Source of the DNA: Peptococcaceae bacterium
Lineage (GTDB): Bacteria > Bacillota > Peptococcia > DRI-13 > UBA5745
DNA length: 32,163 nt
NCBI GenBank assembly: GCA_031264885.1
Contig: JAISDM010000016.1
Location: 1 to 32,163 of the forward strand
Reading direction: 5' to 3'
This document shows positions 1 through 6,258 of the stretch, in pieces. The stretch's first letter is position 1. Every line of letters starts with the position of its first letter. Below the pieces are notes generated by a model. It was not told the DNA's origin and did no database searches. It was given only the letters and a program-made list of their open reading frames with translations. A program made the position numbers and the translations under genes.

Positions 1-4
1 TGCC

Positions 5-30
5 ATTTATATATGAAATTTATATATGAA
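5..30. repeat. 13 bp tandem repeat, two copies
   Basis: Two perfect adjacent copies of ATTTATATATGAA lie at 5–17 and 18–30. They sit in an AT-rich start of the window with no supported gene. The function is unknown; this is a simple observation from the bases. Confidence 0.6.
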
Positions 31-234
31 ATCGGGGCTTGTGTCAATGTGAATTTCGCGGCGGCAGGGAACCACCCGTTCGTAATTTGGAAATGCGCGT
101 CTGTCAAGGACGGGCCAGACTGTCCGAAAACGCACCCTAAACATTCCCAACACATAACATATGGGGTAATTCGATTGGATTCACACACTATATACGGTGC
201 TAACGATGCGATTTTTGATGTTTTCGGACGGTCT

Positions 235-302
235 GGGGCGGCAGAATGCCGCCCCTACGATATCGTGAATGATGTGTCTGTAGGGGCGGCATTCTGCCGC
301 CC
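235..302. repeat. Inverted pair of interspersed palindromic repeats
   Basis: Positions 235–259 hold GGGGCGGCAGAATGCCGCCCC followed by TACG. Positions 280–302 hold the same unit in reverse orientation, beginning GTAGGGGCGGCATTC. Each unit is itself palindromic (GGGCGGCA/TGCCGCCC), and the two are separated by about 20 bp, so the whole block could fold as a large cruciform or hairpin. A third copy sits at 21625–21647, between two esterase genes, which marks it as a dispersed intergenic element. No coding capacity is seen. The rest of positions 31–393 shows no supported gene; the ORF at 13–357 runs through this repeat and is not credible. Confidence 0.75.
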
Positions 303-352
303 GCCTTTGGCAGGGGGATTTTTTTGTACTCGAAATTTTGCCGCCGGCGCGT

Positions 353-358
353 TATAAT
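353..358 (+). promoter_or_regulatory. Candidate -10 box for the trmK operon
   Basis: TATAAT at 353–358 is a perfect -10 hexamer, placed 36 bp before the trmK start. No good TTGACA-like hexamer lies 16–18 bp upstream, so the promoter is tentative. Confidence 0.35.
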
Positions 359-393
359 GAATTATTGAACGAGTCCTAAGACGGGGAGGCGCT

Positions 394-1092
394 ATGGCGC
401 TGTCGAGACGGCTGCGCGCCGTTGCGGATATGGTTCCGGAGGGTTTGACGCTGGCGGATATCGGGACGGATCACGGGCTGCTTTTGTGTCAATTGGTCAA
501 AACGGGCCGGATTCCATATGGCATTGGCGTGGAATTGAATATGGGACCTTTCAGGCGGGCACAGGCGGCGGTCCGTGAATCCGGGCTGGAATCCCGTGTG
601 GAAATACGGCAGGGGAACGGATTGGGGCCGCTGAAGCCGGGGGAAGCGGCGGTTGTGGCCGCCGCGGGCATGGGAGGCGGATCCATCCGGGGCATCCTTG
701 AAGCGGCCGGATGGATTCGGCAGCTGCAATGCCTGATCCTGCAGCCGATGACGGAGGTGGCGGAGGTCCGCTATTGGCTGTCCGGGCATGGCTGGAAAAT
801 CATTGAGGAAGACGCGGTTAAAGAGGGCGGAAAGTATTATCAGATCATAAAGGCGGCGCCCGGGCCGGCGGAGGAATTATCCCCGGCGGAGGCGCATTAC
901 GGGCCTGTGCTTATTGAGAAGCGGCACCCTTTGCTGAGGGAAATGGCGGCAAAAGATTTTAGAGTTTTGCAGGGAATCTTGGAACAAATGGCGAATGCGT
1001 CATATATGGATGAAGGAAAAAGCGAGAACTTCATGAAAAGTCAGCATCGGCAAAAAGCGCTGTGGATGGAGGATTTCATGGAATGGCTGTAA
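394..1092 (+). CDS. trmK: tRNA (adenine(22)-N1)-methyltransferase TrmK
   Basis: This is a cytoplasmic SAM-dependent enzyme that methylates N1 of A22 in the D-loop of bacterial tRNAs. The 232-residue length fits the family. The N-terminal Rossmann motif I reads LADIGTDHGLL (about residues 20–30), followed by the glycine-rich GMGGGSI stretch near residue 91 and the LQPM segment near residue 115, all typical of the TrmK/YqfN family. The ATG at 394 is preceded by GGGGAGG at 383–389 with good spacing. The gene overlaps the next one (Nif3 family) by about 10 bp, an arrangement widely conserved in Firmicutes where the pair usually follows dnaG–rpoD. Those upstream genes are not in the window. Identification rests on motifs and synteny. 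Confidence 0.93.
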   Translation: MALSRRLRAVADMVPEGLTLADIGTDHGLLLCQLVKTGRIPYGIGVELNMGPFRRAQAAVRESGLESRVEIRQGNGLGPLKPGEAAVVAAAGMGGGSIRGILEAAGWIRQLQCLILQPMTEVAEVRYWLSGHGWKIIEEDAVKEGGKYYQIIKAAPGPAEELSPAEAHYGPVLIEKRHPLLREMAAKDFRVLQGILEQMANASYMDEGKSENFMKSQHRQKALWMEDFMEWL

Positions 1093-2195
1093 GTTCGGGA
1101 AAAATCGTCAAGGTCATGGAGGCGTTCGCGCCGGCGGCTTTGGCTTTGGAAAGGGATCCCATCGGACTTCAGATGGGTTCGCCGGAGCAGGAGATTCATA
1201 CGGTTTTGGTCAGCCTGGAACTCAACGAGACCGTTTTGGAGGAGGCCGTACAGTCCCAGGCTCAGATGATTCTGGTGCATCACACGCCGCTGTTTGTTCC
1301 TGTTAAGAATCTCAGGGAGGACAAGATGCCGGGCCGGATGCTGGCGAGGATGCTCAGACACCGGATGTGCCTGTATTGTGCGCATACCAACCTGGATGTT
1401 GTGATGGGCGGGGTCAACGACACGCTTGCGGGCCGCCTGGGCCTTGAAGAGGTTCAGATACTTTGCGTCACTTATCGGGAGAAATTGACCAAGCTGGTGG
1501 TGTATGTCCCGTGGGAGCATGTGGAAGCGGTGCGCAGGGCTATGGCGGAGGCCGGCGCGGGCTGGATCGGCGACTATTCCGACTGTGCTTTCATGGTGGA
1601 AGGATACGGATTTTTTCGGCCGGGCAAGGGGACGCGTCCATACATCGGTCAGGAGGAACAACTGGAGAAGGTCCGCGAGGCGCGGATTGAAACGGTGATG
1701 CCGGAGGCCAAGGCGCCTCAGGTGGTGAACGCGATGATGGAGGCGCATCCTTATGAAGAAGTGGCCTATGATCTGTATTCTTTGAATAATCAGGGCAAAA
1801 AAAGCGGCATGGGCCGGATCGGGGTTTTGCCGGAACCTATGGCGTATAAGGATTTCGCGTCGCTGGCGGCGCGGCAGTTGTCCGTCCGCGGGCTGCGCTG
1901 TACCGGGGATCCTGACGCCAAAGTAAGGCGCGTCGCTTTGTGCGGGGGAAGCGGGGCTTTCTTGATTGAAGAAGCCAAGAACCACGGCGCGGACGTGTTT
2001 CTCACGGCGGATGTGAAGCATCATGAGGCGCAGGACGCTTTGGACGCGGGTTTGTTCGTGATCGACGCGGGTCATTTTTCCACGGAGCAGCCCGTGGTTG
2101 AAATAACGGCGAAGCATATCAGGGAAGCTTTGCCGGAACTGCAAGTGATTGAATCCAAAATCAATACGGATCCTTTCTGGTACGTGAAAGAATAG
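1083..2195 (+). CDS. Nif3-like dinuclear metal centre hexameric protein (YqfO type)
   Basis: This belongs to the NIF3/YbgI family, which forms toroidal hexamers with a two-metal site; the cellular substrate is not settled. The metal ligands are visible as VHHTPLF (about residues 65–71) and DAGHFSTEQP near residue 332. Between the two halves lies an inserted PII-like domain (roughly residues 125–225, starting VVYVPWEHVEAV), so this is the long YqfO form of about 370 residues. I chose the ATG at 1083, with GGAGG at 1068–1072. A GTG at 1062 would add seven residues but has a poorer context. The gene is translationally coupled to trmK (overlap at 1083–1092), so the two are probably co-transcribed. 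Confidence 0.92.
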   Translation: MAVSSGKIVKVMEAFAPAALALERDPIGLQMGSPEQEIHTVLVSLELNETVLEEAVQSQAQMILVHHTPLFVPVKNLREDKMPGRMLARMLRHRMCLYCAHTNLDVVMGGVNDTLAGRLGLEEVQILCVTYREKLTKLVVYVPWEHVEAVRRAMAEAGAGWIGDYSDCAFMVEGYGFFRPGKGTRPYIGQEEQLEKVREARIETVMPEAKAPQVVNAMMEAHPYEEVAYDLYSLNNQGKKSGMGRIGVLPEPMAYKDFASLAARQLSVRGLRCTGDPDAKVRRVALCGGSGAFLIEEAKNHGADVFLTADVKHHEAQDALDAGLFVIDAGHFSTEQPVVEITAKHIREALPELQVIESKINTDPFWYVKE

Positions 2196-2251
2196 GCGGA
2201 ACGCCTGTTCTTTCGCTGTATTCGGCGGGAACTTTTCACGAGGAGGAGCCT

Positions 2252-2965
2252 ATGGGGGAAGGAAAATTTCTTTTGGAATTGAGCTCGATTCAGGCGAAGA
2301 AAGACGCGTTGGATCCCAAACGGGTGCTGAGTGAGGATTTTAAGGCCATCAAGGGGCTAAAAAGACAGATTGAAAGCATGGAGGCCATGCTGGAAGGCGA
2401 GAAGGAATTGCGGGCCTCCCGCATGAAATCCATCGCGGCGCTGGAAGCGGAGATGGGGGGCAAGGAGCAGTATCTGCGCCAGGGAGAGACGCGCTTGTAT
2501 GAATCCAAGGGGCATTCCCTGAGGGAGCTGCTGGGCATCCAGCAGGCGATTGTGGCGGCGGAAGCGGATTTGCGCGCCGGGGAGGATACCTACCTGAGTT
2601 TGCTGAACGAGTTGGAGGGGATGGGAAAAGAGCGGGAAAAAACGGAAGCCGCGTCCAAAGAGCTTAAAAAGACGTACAATCAAAAAGTGCGGGATTTCAA
2701 GCTTAAGAAGCGGGATCTGGAACTTCAGATCAAGGCGCTGGAAGCGGGGGAGGAATCAATTCGAAAGGAACTGTCCGAGAAGACGCTGAATTTATATGAC
2801 AGCGTTTTGAAACGGGTGGGACAAGCGCCGGTGGCGACGGTGTGGAAGCAGACGTGTCAGGGCTGCCATATTGGAATTTCCGATCAGCAGATCCGCAAGA
2901 TCCAATTCGGGGAGCGATTGTACTGCTGTGAGAATTGCGAAAGGATTTTGATCATGCCGGAGTGA
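2252..2965 (+). CDS. Coiled-coil protein with C4-type zinc ribbon (COG1579 family)
   Basis: The protein has 237 residues. Residues 1–195 are an almost continuous heptad-rich, Lys/Glu-rich helix predicted to form a long coiled-coil hairpin. The last 37 residues form a zinc ribbon with two CxxC knuckles: CQGC (202–205) and CENC (226–229), with an extra Cys at 225. This architecture is that of the widespread COG1579 zinc-ribbon family, whose molecular role is not established; nucleic-acid or protein contact is often proposed. The ATG follows AGGAGG at 2241–2246. The gene lies 56 bp after the Nif3 gene on the same strand and often follows it in Clostridia, so it is likely part of the same operon. 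It converges on the histidine kinase gene with only 17 bp between stop codons and no clear terminator. Confidence 0.88.
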   Translation: MGEGKFLLELSSIQAKKDALDPKRVLSEDFKAIKGLKRQIESMEAMLEGEKELRASRMKSIAALEAEMGGKEQYLRQGETRLYESKGHSLRELLGIQQAIVAAEADLRAGEDTYLSLLNELEGMGKEREKTEAASKELKKTYNQKVRDFKLKKRDLELQIKALEAGEESIRKELSEKTLNLYDSVLKRVGQAPVATVWKQTCQGCHIGISDQQIRKIQFGERLYCCENCERILIMPE

Positions 2966-2982
2966 TTGGGATGTGTGGGGTG

Positions 2983-3975
2983 TCAGGGCAGATTAAATTC
3001 GCTTTTGGGGAATTGGATTTCTACCGCGGCGCCTTGCCCCGCTTCCGAGGCAATGGAGACCGCCAAACCCAGCTTCGTACACAGTTTTTTGCATAAATAC
3101 AGGCCGAATCCGGTGGACCGCCCGAAGCGCCGGCCGTTTTCGCCGGTAAACCCTTTGTCGAAGACCCGCGGGATATCTTTTTCCGGGATTCCGACGCCGT
3201 CGTCCCGGATGAAAAGAGAAACGCTCTGGGGATGCGGCACACCCCGAAACTCCAGGTGGGTTCCGCCGTATTTTACGGAATTATCCATGATTTGGCGCAG
3301 AATAAAGACGACCCATTTCGCGTCGGTAAATACCGTCCAGTCCAGTTCCAGCGCGGTTATTTTGACCTTGTTGGCGATCAGATACACGGCGTTGTTTCTG
3401 AGCGCGCCGCCGACCAGATCCGATAAAGGAACCGCTTTAATGATGTAGTCTTTCTCCACGCTGCCGCTGCGGGAATAGAAAAGGACCTGTTCCGCCAAAA
3501 ACTCAATTTTGTCCAGCTCGGTCAGAATCTCCTGATTGTGGGTGTTCTCGCAGATCAACTTCGTCCCGGCGATGGGGGTTTTGATCTCGTGAACCCACAT
3601 TTCAATATATTCACGGTATTCCAGGGAAGCAAGGCGGTGTTTCCCGATCTCGCCGCTCATGGATTTGGCTGTGCGCCGCAGGGTATCGTACAGGATTTGG
3701 CCGTCGAAGAAGTCCGGCCGGTCTATCATTTCCGGCAAAAAGCGTTTTTCCTCAAGCTGATCCAGCAGGTTTTGCAGCTTGGTGTAATACTGTTTTTTTG
3801 TAAAAAACTCCGGAAGCAGGGCCGCCAGGCCGCCGAAGAAGAACAGGCCGGGAATGAAGACGACAAAGTAAGGCCGGGGCTTGACTACGTAAAGCAGCAG
3901 CATAAAGAAAACGGACAAAAAAAGATTCGTAAGGATGAATCCCAGCTTGCTCCGCGTGAAATCGCCGATTTTCAT
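2983..3975 (-). CDS. BceS-like intramembrane-sensing histidine kinase
   Basis: This 330-residue membrane sensor kinase has two N-terminal helices (about residues 13–32 and 37–54) separated by only a few residues. There is no extracellular sensing domain, the hallmark of BceS/intramembrane-sensing kinases. The H-box is MWVHEIKTPIAG with the phospho-accepting His129. The ATPase region shows the N-box (IMDNSVKYG, Asn232), the G1 box DDGVGI (258–263) and a GFGLYL box. Its start overlaps the regulator stop as ATGA (3972–3975), so the pair is translationally coupled. Kinases of this type normally work with a BceAB transporter that detects peptide antibiotics. No such transporter is adjacent, so the signal here is unknown. 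Confidence 0.88.
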   Translation of the reverse strand: MKIGDFTRSKLGFILTNLFLSVFFMLLLYVVKPRPYFVVFIPGLFFFGGLAALLPEFFTKKQYYTKLQNLLDQLEEKRFLPEMIDRPDFFDGQILYDTLRRTAKSMSGEIGKHRLASLEYREYIEMWVHEIKTPIAGTKLICENTHNQEILTELDKIEFLAEQVLFYSRSGSVEKDYIIKAVPLSDLVGGALRNNAVYLIANKVKITALELDWTVFTDAKWVVFILRQIMDNSVKYGGTHLEFRGVPHPQSVSLFIRDDGVGIPEKDIPRVFDKGFTGENGRRFGRSTGFGLYLCKKLCTKLGLAVSIASEAGQGAAVEIQFPKSEFNLP

Positions 3976-4637
3976 AAGGAATAACCCTGCCCCCTTCGGG
4001 TCTTGAGCTTCTCACCCGCGCCGATTTGGCCGAGCTTTCTCCTGAGGCGGTTGATGTTCACCGTCAGGGTGTTCTCGTCCACGAAGTCGTCCGACTGCCA
4101 AAGGGTGTTCATGATTTCGTCTCTTGGGATGATGCCGCCCTTGCCGGCCATCAGCAATTGCAGGATGCGCGCCTCGTTTTTGGTTAACTCGACGCTTTGT
4201 TCCATGTAACTGGCGGCGCTTTTTCCCAAATCCAGGGCGAGCCCGCCGAAGCGGAGCAGGTTCGGCGCTTCCGTGTCGTAAGCGCGTTTAAGCAAGGCGG
4301 CGATTTTGGCGATCAGGATGTGGGTGTTATACGGCTTTGTCACAAAATGATCCGCGCCTAGATTCAGGCTCATCAGCTCATCCATTTCGCTGTCCCTGCT
4401 GGTGACGACGATGATGGGAACGCCGGAGCGGCCGCGGAGTTCCCGGCAGATATGGAATCCGTCATAAACGGGCAGGTTCAGGTCGAGCAGAACCAAATGC
4501 GGGTTTGCGGACAGGACAAACTCGACGATGTTGTTGAAATCGTCCGTGGCAGTTGCGGAATATCCGAATTTTTGGAGCAGGGATCTCAATTCTTTCCGAA
4601 TGACCGGGTCATCTTCGACGATCAGAATATTGTACAC
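3972..4637 (-). CDS. OmpR/PhoB-family response regulator (BceR-like)
   Basis: The 221-residue protein has a receiver domain (1–115) with acidic pocket Glu8/Asp9/Asp10, phosphorylation site Asp52 (LLDLNLPVYDG), switch residue Thr79 and conserved Lys101 (VTKPY). It is followed by a winged-helix DNA-binding domain (about 127–221) with NTLTVNINRLRRKLG as the recognition-helix region. The start is a GTG at 4637, preceded by an AGGAGA ribosome site. It lies immediately upstream of, and coupled to, the kinase gene. By family it would activate transcription of a detoxification transporter elsewhere in the genome; the target is not visible here. Confidence 0.9.
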   Translation of the reverse strand: MYNILIVEDDPVIRKELRSLLQKFGYSATATDDFNNIVEFVLSANPHLVLLDLNLPVYDGFHICRELRGRSGVPIIVVTSRDSEMDELMSLNLGADHFVTKPYNTHILIAKIAALLKRAYDTEAPNLLRFGGLALDLGKSAASYMEQSVELTKNEARILQLLMAGKGGIIPRDEIMNTLWQSDDFVDENTLTVNINRLRRKLGQIGAGEKLKTRRGQGYSL

Positions 4638-4714
4638 GGGATTCTCCTGTGGGCAAAAGCGTGTTCAAAATGTATGCGGAGGCGGGGAGAGCGTTGTAAG
4701 GGCAAGATTTTGAT

Positions 4715-4807
4715 ATGGAAGCCAACGACCCTAACGCAAAGCGTTATACACACGCTGAGATAGTGGAGCGCATGAATAAACGGCACGAGGCGCACAGCCG
4801 TGTATAA
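4715..4807 (+). pseudogene. Possible 30-codon gene remnant
   Basis: A short frame encodes 30 residues containing DPNAKRYTHAEIVERMNKRH. This resembles the C-terminal part of small antitoxin-type proteins, but that similarity is an impression from memory. There is no convincing ribosome site, and an in-frame stop lies 18 bp upstream of the ATG. The remaining intergenic sequence (4638–4929) shows no other gene and would hold the promoter of the two-component pair. Treat this as a weak candidate only. Confidence 0.2.
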
Positions 4808-4929
4808 TGTTGTATGATTACAATCCACAGAATTCTACGCGGGATGCGAGATATTCCGAACGTATCGCAACTATCCCAGGAATAGCGCGCAGTTGATCTA
4901 TTTCACGTCGTTATGACGCTTGTTCCAAT

Positions 4930-4974
4930 GGCACGCCAGGAGGGGTTCGAACCCCCGACCCACGGCTTAGAAGA
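4930..4974 (-). other. 3' half of tRNA-Arg(TCT): probable attachment-site scar
   Basis: Read on the − strand, this stretch gives an anticodon loop CTTCTAA (anticodon TCT), the 3' anticodon strand GCCGT, a five-base variable region, a T arm GGGGG-TTCGAAC-CCCTC, the acceptor strand CTGGCGT, discriminator G and CCA. The matching 5' half (an ACGGC anticodon strand, D arm and ACGCCAG acceptor strand) is absent: beyond 4974 the sequence diverges to CGCAT. An isolated 3' half ending in CCA is the classic product of tyrosine-recombinase integration into a tRNA gene, where the element ends in a copy of the tRNA 3' end. The orientation implies an element extending to higher coordinates. The segment 4975–5045 shows no recognised gene. 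Confidence 0.6.
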
Positions 4975-5255
4975 TGCGTTTCCTATTTCTCACGGAGTAC
5001 ACTGGGAACATCTGCTATGCACCTGAATCCCTTTCCGAATGCGGATTAGACCGTACCAATTTCTTTTGTAGTATCCTTGAATACCACCTTTATGTCTGCT
5101 GTGTATTCCTGCTTTGTTAGCAGACCGTTTGCCATATTAGGCTGTTGCTCAGATAAAGAAGTTGGTATATCCACCCATATTATCAAGTTATTTGGCAATT
5201 TAAAAGCGTCAATAAATAACCGGGCATTTGAGCAGGAATCAGTATCTCTCCAAGA

Positions 5256-5474
5256 TCACCCTGATTCAACCGATGCCATCTCCCCATTGGAGGAGATTTT
5301 TTCTAACCATGCGTCGTTGTGCGGCAACGTGACAAACTTCCAACCTTGTTCTTCAAGTCCCGAGCGTTGGGCTTTCATGTACTTGCTCAGCCCGTCTATT
5401 CCGCCATGTTTTTCGAGTAGCAGTTCACGGTTCTTCCTGACATCTTCAACAATGTCAGCACCAGCGTAATTCAT
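5256..5474 (-). CDS. Small protein, putative partner of the PIN-domain protein
   Basis: The 72-residue product starts MNYAGADIVEDVRKNRELLL and contains GGIDGLSKYMKAQ and EEQGWKFVTLP. It resembles small uncharacterised proteins encoded beside PIN-domain genes, but I cannot assign a named family. The ATG at 5474 is one base after the stop of the PIN gene, with GGGAGGG as ribosome site, so the two are translationally coupled. A toxin-partner role is inference from position. The same reading frame stays open for another 69 codons after the TGA (down to 5046), so this may be the N-terminal part of a gene interrupted by a nonsense mutation. Confidence 0.6.
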   Translation of the reverse strand: MNYAGADIVEDVRKNRELLLEKHGGIDGLSKYMKAQRSGLEEQGWKFVTLPHNDAWLEKISSNGEMASVESG

Positions 5475-5475
5475 T

Positions 5476-5955
5476 TTATTCCCTCCCGTCTAAACCCAAC
5501 AATGCCTCCGGCGTTACCAACAGCGGAACGGAAAGATTCCACTGATTGTTGTATTCCTGGATTTTCACAAAGGTGTGAATTCCCAGATGGGTACAGTTCC
5601 AAGTGAGCATGTAATCCATATTGGCGAGGACACTGACCGCCAGGTGATAACAATCAATCTTGGCTCGGTCAGGTATGCCGAGCAGTTTCTGATATGCGTC
5701 AGATAATGTGGTCATTTCATCTGTTACAGGGATGACTGGCAAGCCTCTCAAAAATTCAATGCGGCGGGCGGCGGCTTGAACATCGCCCAGCAAACATTCA
5801 TTGATGACGAATTGGCTGATGTAGAGTTCGTATTTTAGCCTTTCCGATTCCCAAAAGGCTAAGGTAGCAGCTTGCATTCCAGCGGTTATTGTATCACGGC
5901 TTGGTCTGCTGGTAGCGAAGCTGGGAATCGTGGTTTCTACGTACATTTTCTTCAT
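5476..5955 (-). CDS. PIN-domain protein (VapC-like putative ribonuclease)
   Basis: The product has 159 residues from the ATG at 5955, which has GGAGAG at 5962–5967. An upstream in-frame ATG at 6003 lacks a ribosome site. The fold signature is a first strand MYVETTIPSF (Glu7 replacing the usual Asp), FVINECLLGD with Glu53, and AKIDCYHLAVS with Asp101, followed by MDYMLTWNC. These match the quartet of acidic residues of PIN-domain Mg-dependent RNases. PIN proteins of this size are commonly toxins of type II toxin–antitoxin pairs. Here the companion gene follows rather than precedes it. Its place just inside a possible integration boundary would fit a stabilising module, though this is inference. 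Confidence 0.75.
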   Translation of the reverse strand: MKKMYVETTIPSFATSRPSRDTITAGMQAATLAFWESERLKYELYISQFVINECLLGDVQAAARRIEFLRGLPVIPVTDEMTTLSDAYQKLLGIPDRAKIDCYHLAVSVLANMDYMLTWNCTHLGIHTFVKIQEYNNQWNLSVPLLVTPEALLGLDGRE

Positions 5956-6056
5956 TTTATTCTCTCCAAATCCCGAGTATGATAACCATATTGCCATTAC
6001 CATAATACATCAAAAACCCTGCTGTGACAATTGCCATATGTGATAAATATAGAGGA

Positions 6057-6092
6057 CTTGATTCATGGCTTGATTCATGGCTTGATTCATGG
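6057..6092. repeat. Three tandem 12 bp repeats
   Basis: CTTGATTCATGG occurs three times in perfect tandem (6057–6068, 6069–6080, 6081–6092), followed by degenerate ATTCATG copies up to about 6110. The block lies between the PIN gene and a + strand terminator. The function is unknown. The interval 6148–6258 shows nothing recognisable. Confidence 0.7.
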
Positions 6093-6116
6093 GCAAATTC
6101 ATGATTCATGCCTTAC

Positions 6117-6147
6117 AGACGCCTCATCTTTGAGGCGTCTTTTTTTA
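6117..6147 (+). terminator. Rho-independent terminator, + strand
   Basis: A perfect 10 bp stem (AGACGCCTCA / TGAGGCGTCT) with loop TCTT is followed by seven T residues. In this orientation it would stop + strand transcription, but no + strand gene lies upstream. On the − strand the stem lacks a U-tract, though it may still end the transcript of the fusion gene that stops at 6259. Confidence 0.75.
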
Positions 6148-6258
6148 TGTTGTTTTATTTGTTGAACATATGTATACAGAATCAATAACATTGGATACAC
6201 AGTAAAAATCTATGCGGCTAGCGGCCGTTGATCTCACAAATTGCAAACAAACTGTCCA

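Noticed and set aside
13..357. 114-codon + strand ORF at the window start
   Set aside because: It runs through the inverted palindromic repeats and has no ribosome site or protein-like features.
1041..2144. 367-codon − strand ORF opposite the Nif3 gene
   Set aside because: Its product is Arg/His-rich with no family features, typical of an antisense shadow of a GC-rich gene; the + strand has clear Nif3 motifs.
4930..5045. Intact tRNA, or a tRNA interrupted by a self-splicing intron
   Set aside because: The 5' half (acceptor strand ACGCCAG, D arm) was not found in the following sequence, and no intron-like structure was seen.
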